Assembly: GCA_910587945.1 (NCBI GenBank)
Contig: CAJUNI010000002.1
Location: 60,791-104,626 of the forward strand
Source of the DNA: an uncultured Parvibacter sp.
Lineage (GTDB): Bacteria; Actinomycetota; Coriobacteriia; Coriobacteriales; Eggerthellaceae
Length of the DNA stretch: 43,836 nt
Reading direction: 5' to 3'
Shown: one piece after another, positions 24,032 through 31,781 of the stretch
How positions within the stretch are numbered: position 1 is the stretch's first letter
How the letters are laid out: each line of letters opens with the position of its first letter
The notes under the pieces: generated by a model
Databases searched by the model: none
The model's input: the letters and a program-made list of their open reading frames with translations, nothing else
What the model was told of the DNA's origin: nothing
Program-made: the position numbers and the translations under genes

Positions 24032-26653
24032 CTATTCGGAAGAAGAGTCCTTGTCAGTTCGCGCCCATGCTACCACAGCTTGGCCGAAGGAAATGCACCC
24101 ATCGTTTGGCGGTAGGTCGCGGTTCACCGCAGCGGTAAATCCTGCCGCCGCCAGCTTCTCCAAGGTTGTCTCGATCAAATAGCGGTTCATGAATACGCCG
24201 CCGGACAAGGCCATCGTTGTAATGCCATACATTGCCCGCACAAGCTCCGCACTCATCACAATGGCATCGGCCACGGCTTGGTGGAAACGGGCCGCCATAG
24301 TAGGCACATCAACCCCGGCCAGTGCATCATCCAGCAGCGCTCGGAACGTGGGAGCGGCATCCAGTAAGAGCACGGACGTATCTTCCGCGGTGGAGGTGGG
24401 TGTTGCTACATTTTTGGTAACCGCGATGGCATAGCGCTCGGAAGCCTCAAGGGGTAACTGGGCTTCATGGGATTCTGCTTGCGGGGCCGATTCATCAACC
24501 CGGGCCTCTTGGGGGGCTTCTTCAAGGGTAGTTGCATCATTGCCCTCGTCGCCGGCGTCCACATCAGCCAAGGCAGCAGTCTGCTCGCCGCGACCAAAGC
24601 CAAAGGCGGAGGTAACCCGACCTTCCAGGGCAGCTTCTAAGAGAATGGCACCTTCGCCTTCATAGGCCGGCTCAAGACAAATACCCAACAGCGCCGACGC
24701 GGCATCAAACAAGCGCCCGACCGACGAGGTCATGGGTACATTGATACCTTGTTCGATCATGGCGTCACAGAGGGGCGCTTGCTCACCGAGATAGTGGAGC
24801 AGCGGCTGGGCTCCAGGATGATCGAGCAAGTCGTAGGCCCAAAGCGTCCCATAAGCCATGCGCGCCGGATGCTTGATAGCAGCTGCGCCCCCGGGCATGG
24901 GTACGTAGGCGAAGTTGGCAAATCGCTCATAGGCACTCAGGTTGGAAAGCAGCACCTCGCCGCCCCAAATAGCGCCATCGGGTCCATAGCCCGTGCCATC
25001 AAAGGCAATGCCACAGACTGCCTCTTCCAATCCGTGTTCGGCCATCACCGAAACAATGTGGGCATGATGATGTTGCACGGATATAACCGGAACGTCCTGG
25101 GTTTTGGCCCACTTGGTGGTGAGGTATTCCGGATGCAAATCGCAAGCAATCACCGAGGGTTTCCCGTGAAACAACTCCTCGAAGCGCGCCTTGGCGGCAA
25201 GCCACGCATCATAGACATCGGCATTTTCCATATCCCCCACATGCTGGGATACAAAGGCTTCCGCTCCACGCAGCAGGGTAAACGTGTTCTTCTGCTCAGG
25301 GCCCGTTGCGAAAATATTCTGCTCCTCTGAGGCGCCGGCTTTCGCAATGGCCGCGACCTCAAGAGGCTGCGGCGCGAACCCGCGTGCCCGGCGAATGACC
25401 TGAATAGCTTCGGCATCGTCTCCAGTGCGAATAACGCGCACCACCGAGTCGTCAAAGCGCGTAAGGATAGGCCGGTTGTTGCCCATGATGGCATCGGCCA
25501 CTTCCGAAAGGCGCACGTAGGCTTCTTCATCGTCAATAACAATGGGCTCATCGTGGAGGTTCCCTGACGTCATAACGAGCATGGCTGGGTTGGCATCAAG
25601 CTCGCCATCTGCGGACGCCCGTTGCGCCCAAGCTTCCGCAAAGTCGTGAATGAGGAGGTGCTGTACCGGTGTGGTGGGAAGCATGACTCCCAACTCCGGG
25701 AGCAGGTCCGCAAGCTTCGGCGCAAACACGGCCTCCGGGCGCTTGCGCAGCAACACAATGGGGCGAGCCGGTGACTGCAAAACCGCTTGCTCGGCATCAT
25801 CCACCTGGCACACCTGCCGCACATCATCCACCGAAGCCATCAACACCGCAAAGGGCTTCCCTTCGCGACGCTTGCGCTCCCGAAGGGTTGCCACCGCTTG
25901 AGCGTTATTGCCATCGCACACCAGATGAAAGCCACCCAGGCCTTTAACGGCCACGATTTCTCCCGCTAAAAGCCGTTGCACCACGGCGGCAAAAATCTCG
26001 TCGCTGGTTTCGCGCGTGGTTCCCCACATCCACTGCGCGCCATCCGCACCCATGGCCTCCTCGGCCGACGACGCACTGGGAGCCAATGACACCGCAGGGC
26101 CGCACTCAAAGCAGGCATCAGGTTGGGCATGGAAGCGTCGATCCAGGGGGTCGCTATACTCTGTCGAGCAGCGCTCGCACATCGGGAAGGCTTTCATGGA
26201 CGTGTGGGGCCGGTCGTAAGGAAGACTGTCGGTGATGGTGAAGCGGGGCCCACAGTTGGTGCAGTTAATGAACGGATAGCGATAGCGCCGATCGTTGGGG
26301 TTGAAAAGCTCGGCTAAGCACTCATCGCAGGTAGCCAAATCCGGAGATACCAGCGTGGGCTTTTCTACTTCCGTCTGGTCCGAGAATCGAATCTCAAAAC
26401 TATCGAAGTCCTCGAGAGGAACCTCTTTCAGGGTGATCTCTTTTACCTGGGCTGCTGCCGGGGCGTTATCTGAAATCTCCATGACAAACTCGTCGAGATG
26501 CTTACTTTCCCCTTCAGCATGAATGGTTACCCCGTCTGCCGCATTCAGCACCCAGCCCGCGAGAAGATATTTCTTAGCCAAGCGATAAATGAAGGGGCGA
26601 AAGCCCACTCCTTGGACAATGCCTTCAACATGAATATCAAGAGCTTCTTTCAT
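24032..26653 (-). CDS. hypF: Carbamoyltransferase HypF
   Basis: An 873-residue enzyme that makes the thiocarbamate/cyanide precursor for [NiFe]-hydrogenase from carbamoyl phosphate and ATP. Domains in order: acylphosphatase-like (about 1-92, VEGIVQGVGFRPFIYRLA), two zinc fingers (about 108-190, with CDEC, CTNCGPRFT, CERC and CFECGPA), YrdC-like (about 205-395, KGLGGFHLVCD), and a Kae1-like domain (about 470-870, with HHHAHIVSVMAEHG and FDGTGYGPDGAIWGGE). An acidic, Ala/Glu-rich stretch of some 70 residues (about 690-755) interrupts the Kae1-like domain. This is why the protein is longer than the usual 750-780 residues. AGGGAG lies 7 bases before the ATG at 26653. Confidence 0.96.
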   Translation of the reverse strand: MKEALDIHVEGIVQGVGFRPFIYRLAKKYLLAGWVLNAADGVTIHAEGESKHLDEFVMEISDNAPAAAQVKEITLKEVPLEDFDSFEIRFSDQTEVEKPTLVSPDLATCDECLAELFNPNDRRYRYPFINCTNCGPRFTITDSLPYDRPHTSMKAFPMCERCSTEYSDPLDRRFHAQPDACFECGPAVSLAPSASSAEEAMGADGAQWMWGTTRETSDEIFAAVVQRLLAGEIVAVKGLGGFHLVCDGNNAQAVATLRERKRREGKPFAVLMASVDDVRQVCQVDDAEQAVLQSPARPIVLLRKRPEAVFAPKLADLLPELGVMLPTTPVQHLLIHDFAEAWAQRASADGELDANPAMLVMTSGNLHDEPIVIDDEEAYVRLSEVADAIMGNNRPILTRFDDSVVRVIRTGDDAEAIQVIRRARGFAPQPLEVAAIAKAGASEEQNIFATGPEQKNTFTLLRGAEAFVSQHVGDMENADVYDAWLAAKARFEELFHGKPSVIACDLHPEYLTTKWAKTQDVPVISVQHHHAHIVSVMAEHGLEEAVCGIAFDGTGYGPDGAIWGGEVLLSNLSAYERFANFAYVPMPGGAAAIKHPARMAYGTLWAYDLLDHPGAQPLLHYLGEQAPLCDAMIEQGINVPMTSSVGRLFDAASALLGICLEPAYEGEGAILLEAALEGRVTSAFGFGRGEQTAALADVDAGDEGNDATTLEEAPQEARVDESAPQAESHEAQLPLEASERYAIAVTKNVATPTSTAEDTSVLLLDAAPTFRALLDDALAGVDVPTMAARFHQAVADAIVMSAELVRAMYGITTMALSGGVFMNRYLIETTLEKLAAAGFTAAVNRDLPPNDGCISFGQAVVAWARTDKDSSSE

Positions 26654-26695
26654 AGGTGCTCCCTTGCCGCCTTCGTTTCTTCCTCCGGGTACACA

Positions 26696-26718
26696 GGAGG
26701 GCCTGATAGAGGCCCTCC
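26696..26718 (-). terminator. Hairpin between pgi and hypF
   Basis: A 9-bp perfect stem (GGAGGGCCT/AGGCCCTCC, loop of five) lies downstream of pgi. No T-run follows on the minus strand, so it may be a weak terminator or RNA stabiliser. Confidence 0.45.
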
Positions 26719-26784
26719 CTAAGAGTTCTATGGTTCTATGATGCGCTCGCCGTGGTTCATCGATGGGTTGGATTTCGCCATTGA

Positions 26785-28608
26785 TTAGAGATCGACATCC
26801 TCCGGTACCACTTCGGCCTCAGCTTCGATTGCCTCGACCTCGGGATCAAAGAGGCTTACCTGTTCTCCTTGGCTGTTAAGCTCTTCATCCAACGCGCGTT
26901 CCACCATAAGGTCGGTGATTACCGCCTCAATCACTGACGCCAAGCAACGCAGGGTTACGCCGGAATTGTCGGGAAGATGTAAGTGCACCACGCGCCGATC
27001 TCGGGATGCCAGTGTCACCAAGTCGCCCATGGCTTGAGCTTTTGCCAAGGTACCCAAGCTATCGGCTTCGGCATCCAGAGGCACGTCCTTCAACTCATCG
27101 GCCGACAAAATCAGAAACACGCCGCAGTTCGGGCCGCCCTTTTGCAGCTGGCCCGTGGAGTGGAGGTAGCGCGGTCCCACTTCCAAGCAGGATACTGCGC
27201 CAAAGGCGTCGGCCACTCCATGACGAATAGCCTCCAACGCCTCGCGACGACCCTCGCCGGTAAAGGGCAAGAAAGCGTTCAGGGCGAAGTAATCGCCGGG
27301 CTCCAAAGAGCCCAACAATTCGTGAAGTGCCTGGTAGAGATTCTTGCTCTGGGCAAACTGGGGAGAAAGGCGCACCTCCACATCTCCCATGCGCACATCC
27401 CCAATGAACGCTTCCACAAAATCCGGCTCCGGCTGGCCTTGACGCAAAATGTTCAGCACCTCGGCCTTAGCAGAGGCCACGTCCGGCTGGTCAAAGGGGC
27501 ACACTTTCATGAGATAGCCGCACATCGCAATGGCGTATTCCCACATCACGAAATGCTCGGCCAATTCGCAAACCGAGTTAATGTGATAGTTCTGCCGGGG
27601 AATGTTGGGGTCGATATAGGCCAAGGACATCTCGAAGTTCTTCGATTCGTCCCAGAGGTCCGCTTTGGTTTGATACATGATGACCGAACGATCGCCTTGG
27701 TCCTCGGTCAACAGCAGCGAGTCAATTTCAATGTTGGGAAGGATTCCTTGACCTTCTTTGCCCAAACTCTCAGCCACTAGTTGTTCAATCCACAGACCCA
27801 ATACGCGGCCGCGCTTCGGCGTGAGGAATGAAAACTTATTGCGCCCGTCTAAGTAGTTGTCATAAAGAAACGCCGCCAGGTTAATGGCCGGGTTGTCGAT
27901 GGCATCCTCCGAGCAAAGGCGCTCGGCTTCCCGAGCATGGGCCATCAGGGCAGAAATGTTGATACCCGCCAGCGCTGCCGGCACCAAGCCAAACACACTC
28001 AAGGCAGAGAAGCGGCCGCCGACGGTCGGCTCACCATTGAAAATGGCATCCCAACCTTCTTCCTGAGCTTGCTTCTCTAAATCAGATCCGGGGTCGGTAA
28101 TAGCGACCAGATGCTTTTCGATGGGCTCATCGGGGCTCATCTTCCCAAAGGCGTCCCGAAGCGCCAGCAAAATCATGCGGGGTTCGATGGTAGAGCCACT
28201 CTTGGAGGAAATGATAATGAGCGTATTCTCCAACTTGGCCGTGGCCAGAGTCTCCCGTAAACGAACCGGCGAATCGGAGTCGAGGGTTTTAAAGGAAACG
28301 CGGTTCTTATCTTGCTTGTTGTACTTAGTGAGCGTCATGGGTGCCTGAGTAGAACCACCTTGACCCACCAAGATGACCGTATCAATGCCCTCGGCCACTT
28401 TGCGATCGGCATAGGTTTTGATTGCCTCAATGTCCACGACGTCTTCAGAGGCGAGCGTCGCCCAACCCATAAAGTTGCGCGCCGTTTCCTGGGCGCTTTC
28501 TGAAAAGTTATACAGCGAATCATCCAAACCGTGGATGCGGCTTGCTACCTTGTCTTTCACAAGAGTTTTTGCCGAGGGGTAGAGCTTCTCCATTTCCCCG
28601 GTAATCAT
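26785..28608 (-). CDS. pgi: Glucose-6-phosphate isomerase
   Basis: A 607-residue cytosolic enzyme interconverting glucose-6-phosphate and fructose-6-phosphate. The sugar-phosphate-binding SIS fold shows ISSKSGSTIEPRMIL near residue 140, GRFSALSVFGLVPAALAG near 205, and a catalytic-region motif QLVAESLGKEGQGI near 300. The sequence looks like the isomerase half of transaldolase-isomerase fusion proteins rather than classic E. coli-type Pgi. It carries C-terminal additions, including an acidic tail after residue 580. The frame is open to 28731, but the ATG at 28608 preceded by GAAGGGG fits the family start. A strong hairpin in its leader lies at 28704-28728. Confidence 0.9.
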   Translation of the reverse strand: MITGEMEKLYPSAKTLVKDKVASRIHGLDDSLYNFSESAQETARNFMGWATLASEDVVDIEAIKTYADRKVAEGIDTVILVGQGGSTQAPMTLTKYNKQDKNRVSFKTLDSDSPVRLRETLATAKLENTLIIISSKSGSTIEPRMILLALRDAFGKMSPDEPIEKHLVAITDPGSDLEKQAQEEGWDAIFNGEPTVGGRFSALSVFGLVPAALAGINISALMAHAREAERLCSEDAIDNPAINLAAFLYDNYLDGRNKFSFLTPKRGRVLGLWIEQLVAESLGKEGQGILPNIEIDSLLLTEDQGDRSVIMYQTKADLWDESKNFEMSLAYIDPNIPRQNYHINSVCELAEHFVMWEYAIAMCGYLMKVCPFDQPDVASAKAEVLNILRQGQPEPDFVEAFIGDVRMGDVEVRLSPQFAQSKNLYQALHELLGSLEPGDYFALNAFLPFTGEGRREALEAIRHGVADAFGAVSCLEVGPRYLHSTGQLQKGGPNCGVFLILSADELKDVPLDAEADSLGTLAKAQAMGDLVTLASRDRRVVHLHLPDNSGVTLRCLASVIEAVITDLMVERALDEELNSQGEQVSLFDPEVEAIEAEAEVVPEDVDL

Positions 28609-28933
28609 ACGCCCCTTCTTTCTGGTAAAAGAACGCTCAAAGCAACTCAAGCGCTGCTTTGATGCCGTGCCTCTTGAGGCATTCTCTCCCGTACTACCTG
28701 AAACGCGGGGCGTATGACACACCCCGCGCAAATCGTTAGCGCTATTCTAGCAAAGGACCCCATAGGCTACGAAATCGAAGGGGCGAAGCTATGGCGGTTC
28801 TGTGAATAGGACCGCCGTAAACGGTGTTTCGGGAATTCAGGCCATTAAAAAACGTGCCCCGCCATCACTGACGGAGCACGTTCATTACTCATACCGTGTT
28901 GCCTGTTTTCGGGCGGGGCAGGGAGTCCGATGA
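28609..28933. other. pgi upstream region with candidate promoter and leader hairpin
   Basis: No gene is seen. TAGAAT (28744-28749, minus) is a candidate -10 for pgi without a clear -35. Just downstream, a strong hairpin spans 28704-28728 (CGCGGGG/CCCCGCG core). It would lie near the 5' end of the pgi transcript. The left-hand remainder carries the terminator of the LytTR gene. Confidence 0.45.
28846..28882 (-). terminator. Intrinsic terminator of the LytTR regulator
   Basis: On the minus strand an AACGTGC...GCACGTT stem with internal mismatches is followed by a run of six T residues. It is about 50 bases past the stop at 28934. Confidence 0.8.
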
Positions 28934-29647
28934 TTACAGACCCAGCGCCTTCTTGAGTGCCGATACGCGGCGACGAGAAACCGGAATCTTTTCCTCAACG
29001 CCGTTAAGGGTAAGCAACAGGGTGCCGCCCGATACCGACTCAATCTCTTCCACCATGGAAAGATTGACCAGATAGCCGCGATGCACACGGAAGAACCCAT
29101 GGCCATCCAGGCGCTTCTCTAACTGCGCCAAGCTTACCGTGGAGAAATAACGGTCCGTATCGGTCTGAAGATAGGCATAATCATCGCGGGCCATGACAAA
29201 ACGAATTTTGTCGATACCGATAAGGATTTTCTTGCCACCTTTTTCCACCGGGATACGCTCAGACTTCTGCGCATGCACATGAAGCGCCACATGCTCACGC
29301 ACTCGCGTAATGGCCTGGGCCAGACGATCGGTTTCCACCGGCTTCACCAAGTAATCGATAGCGCTTACTTTAAACGCATCCAGGGCGTGCTCAGAGTATG
29401 CAGTAACAAAGACTACGGCCGGGGGGAACTTCAAGTGCTGCAAGGCTTCAGCCAGCTGCAGTCCCGTGGCCTCAGGCATATTGACGTCCATGAACATAAC
29501 GTCACAGGGATATTCCTTGAGCTTCTCGATAGCCTCGCGAACGCTGGCTGCTTCAGCCACTACCTCCGCGCCGCCTACTTCATTTAACAGGTACCTGAGC
29601 TCAGAGCGAGCAGGAGCCTCGTCGTCAACGATGATCGCTTTAAGCAC
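28934..29647 (-). CDS. LytTR-family response regulator
   Basis: A 237-residue protein with a receiver domain (IIVDDE near residue 5, phospho-acceptor Asp54 in VMFMDVNMP, Lys in YLVKPVETDRL) and a C-terminal LytTR DNA-binding domain (about 135-235, with DDYAYLQTDTDRYFS, FFRVHRGYLVNL and PVSRRRVSALKKAL). LytTR regulators usually pair with 5TM or GHKL-type kinases and control surface, virulence or competence functions. No kinase gene is adjacent, so this is an orphan in the window. It has its own terminator and a TATAAT element 37 bases upstream, which indicates a single-gene transcript. Confidence 0.94.
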   Translation of the reverse strand: MLKAIIVDDEAPARSELRYLLNEVGGAEVVAEAASVREAIEKLKEYPCDVMFMDVNMPEATGLQLAEALQHLKFPPAVVFVTAYSEHALDAFKVSAIDYLVKPVETDRLAQAITRVREHVALHVHAQKSERIPVEKGGKKILIGIDKIRFVMARDDYAYLQTDTDRYFSTVSLAQLEKRLDGHGFFRVHRGYLVNLSMVEEIESVSGGTLLLTLNGVEEKIPVSRRRVSALKKALGL

Positions 29648-29683
29648 GTGTGCCTCCCATATCTCGAAAAATGCATTCTATCT

Positions 29684-29689
29684 ATTATA
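29684..29689 (-). promoter_or_regulatory. -10 element of the LytTR regulator
   Basis: A consensus TATAAT lies 37 bases upstream of the ATG at 29647. No -35 is evident. The overlapping TGC-TATATA could act as an extended -10. Confidence 0.5.
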
Positions 29690-29789
29690 TAGCACATCTG
29701 GCCGGTTTTCCCTGAGAGAGTACCCATTGCATAGAGGTCGTAACCGGGGAAAGGCGCAGGTCAGAGCAGAGTCGCGCATCATGGAGTCA

Positions 29790-29820
29790 CGAAAAAAGAA
29801 AAAGCCGCTCGAAGAGCGAC
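29790..29820 (-). terminator. Intrinsic terminator of tRNA-Leu
   Basis: On the minus strand GTCGCTC-TTC-GAGCGGC is followed by TTTTTCTTTTTT. It starts 13 bases after the encoded CCA of the tRNA. Confidence 0.85.
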
Positions 29821-29832
29821 TTCTAAAAATCA

Positions 29833-29916
29833 TGGTGCCCGGGGTGGGAGTCGAACCCACACGCCTCTCGGCATCGGTTTTTGAGACCGACGTGTCTGCC
29901 ATTCCACCACCCGGGC
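29833..29916 (-). tRNA. tRNA-Leu (anticodon CAA)
   Basis: Class II tRNA of 84 bases including encoded CCA. The acceptor GCCCGGG/CCCGGGC has a discriminator A. The anticodon stem TCGGT/ACCGA holds loop CTCAAAA, giving anticodon CAA, which reads UUG. The long variable arm and the GGTTCGACTCC T-arm are present. Confidence 0.96.
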
Positions 29917-29926
29917 GCACCGATGA

Positions 29927-29955
29927 AGTATAGCCGATGAGGCGGAGCCCGTCGA
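29927..29955 (-). promoter_or_regulatory. Candidate promoter of tRNA-Leu
   Basis: TCGACG (29950-29955) and TATACT (29927-29932) are separated by 17 bases on the minus strand. The -10 begins 10 bases before the tRNA 5' end, implying a very short leader. Confidence 0.5.
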
Positions 29956-30285
29956 GGGCTCAAATCAAGAATGGTATTCCTCATCGGTAGTGGCGCAGAC
30001 GCAGGGGAGCCCTCTGCTCCTGTTGCCCTTACCGCATCTATAGCCGTGTCCGCTCTCGCGTCTCCATCCGTTCCTGGATCCTTGCCCATGCGCAGATCGC
30101 CCCGCTTCCCTCTTTGCAGGTCAAATCAGCCCTTCCGCTCCCCAAACAAAGCTGGTTTGGGGCGCAGCGACGAATGGGAAACGGTTGAGTAGGAGGACTT
30201 TCGAGAAACCCAGTTGTCCCCTACTCTTTACTTTCAGTGAGAGGAGTTCTCAAGTCTGCCCCTATCCGAAAGGAAAGGATGTCTC
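29931..30285. other. Gene-free stretch between tRNA-Leu and the dipeptidase gene
   Basis: No gene is seen. It holds nested inverted repeats (CCGATGAGG at 29934-29942 with CCTCATCGG at 29979-29987, enclosing GAGCCC/GGGCTC) and an 8-bp perfect hairpin CCCCAAAC/GTTTGGGG at 30140-30162. Neither has a T-run. The dipeptidase promoter should lie here but I could not identify it. Confidence 0.4.
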
Positions 30286-31695
30286 ATGGATCAAAAAGAG
30301 TTTGAGCAAAAGATTGATAGTTTTATCGAAGAATGGTGGCCGACCATCCAAAACGATATCGCTCAATTGGTGGCTATCCCCAGCGTTGAAAACCTTGAGG
30401 AAGCAGCCCCCGGCGCACCCTTTGGCCCCGAGCCCAAGAAAGCCCTTGAAAAGGCCCTGGCTATTGCCCAGAACCTCGGGTTTGAAACCAAGGATATGGA
30501 AGGCTATGCCGGCTACGCTGATTTCAAGGGAACCACCGATACTCAGCTGGGCATCATTGGCCATGTGGATGTAGTGCCTGCAGGACCCGGTTGGGATACC
30601 GACCCCTTCCAGATGGAAGTACGCGATGGCTATCTTTTAGGCCGCGGCGTGTTGGATGACAAAGGTCCTTCCATGGTGATGCTCTACGCCATGAAGTTCT
30701 GGAAAGACCAAGGGATCGAATTCCCCTATACCATTCGTTTCATCTTTGGCTGCAATGAAGAAACCGATTTGCTGGACGTGGAGTATTACCGCAAGCACGA
30801 AGCGGATCCGGCCTTCATCATTACCCCCGACGCTGAATTCCCCGTATGCTATGGCGAAAAGGGCGGCTACAACGCCACCATCACCAGCGGCGAAATTACT
30901 GATGGTATCATCGTCGACTTCGAAGGCGGCGTTGCTACCAACGCAGTACCGGGCCAAGCCACAGCTCTCATTCGCGCCGATGTGGAAGAGATGGAACCGG
31001 CCGATCGCTTAACCTTTACCCAAGAGGGCACCTCCATGGTGCGCATTGACGCCCACGGAGAAAGCGCCCATGCAGCTATGCCGGAGAAGGGCATCAACGC
31101 CATTGGCCTTATTGTGGATTACCTCTTGGAACACAATTTGTGCAACGAACAAGAGCGGGCCTTCTTGGAATTTGACCAGGCGCTGCTTTCTCACACCGAC
31201 GGATCGGGTATTGGCATTGCCACTTCTGACGAATACTTTGGTCCTCTGACGGTAATTGGTGGCACGATCTGCCGTGATGGTGACCGCTTTGCTCAAACCC
31301 TCGACAGCCGTTGGCCCACCTCTATTACGCCCGATGAAATCACCAAGACCCTCACCCAGCAGGTGGAAAAATTTGGTGGCACCGTTGAGGTCACGATGAT
31401 TCTTGATACCTTCTTGGTTGATCCTGAGGATCCCACTATCCAGACTCTTATGGATGCCTATGTGGAAGTCACGGGCGACACCGAGCATAAGCCCTTCACT
31501 ATTGGTGGCGGCACCTACGCCCGCGAGTTCACCAAGGGCTCAAGCTTTGGTCCTGAGAAAACCTGGATTGAGTATCCCGATTGGGCTGGCGGCATGCACG
31601 GCCCCAACGAAGCCATGGCCATTGACCAGCTCAAAGAAGCGCTCAAGATTTACGCGTTGGCGCTCTACAACTTGGAACAGTTGGATTTGTCCTAA
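30286..31695 (+). CDS. M20-family dipeptidase (PepV/Sapep-like)
   Basis: A 469-residue cytosolic zinc peptidase of the PepV group, releasing amino acids from dipeptides. Metal ligands are visible in IIGHVDVVPAG (His near residue 91), GRGVLDDKGPS (Asp near 121), CNEETDL (Glu pair near 157) and GGMHGPNEAM (His near 442). The region between (about 195-300) is the lid/dimer domain with a conserved DAHGESAHAAMPEKG. Length matches PepV (about 470). GGAAAGG precedes the ATG at 30286. It is the only plus-strand gene between 3900 and 42364 and appears to be transcribed alone, converging on the yhaN-like gene. Amino-acid use from peptides fits an asaccharolytic anaerobe. Confidence 0.94.
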   Translation: MDQKEFEQKIDSFIEEWWPTIQNDIAQLVAIPSVENLEEAAPGAPFGPEPKKALEKALAIAQNLGFETKDMEGYAGYADFKGTTDTQLGIIGHVDVVPAGPGWDTDPFQMEVRDGYLLGRGVLDDKGPSMVMLYAMKFWKDQGIEFPYTIRFIFGCNEETDLLDVEYYRKHEADPAFIITPDAEFPVCYGEKGGYNATITSGEITDGIIVDFEGGVATNAVPGQATALIRADVEEMEPADRLTFTQEGTSMVRIDAHGESAHAAMPEKGINAIGLIVDYLLEHNLCNEQERAFLEFDQALLSHTDGSGIGIATSDEYFGPLTVIGGTICRDGDRFAQTLDSRWPTSITPDEITKTLTQQVEKFGGTVEVTMILDTFLVDPEDPTIQTLMDAYVEVTGDTEHKPFTIGGGTYAREFTKGSSFGPEKTWIEYPDWAGGMHGPNEAMAIDQLKEALKIYALALYNLEQLDLS

Positions 31696-31781
31696 CTGCT
31701 CTAGGGACCGAGCTTAGTCGCTCAAGAAACATGATCAATCTTTAGGCTGCTGCGGTTTATTTGTTTTGATGGCGGGTGAGA

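Noticed and set aside
31696..31781. Terminator between the dipeptidase and yhaN-like genes
   Set aside because: Only 5-bp stems without T-runs are seen between these convergent genes.
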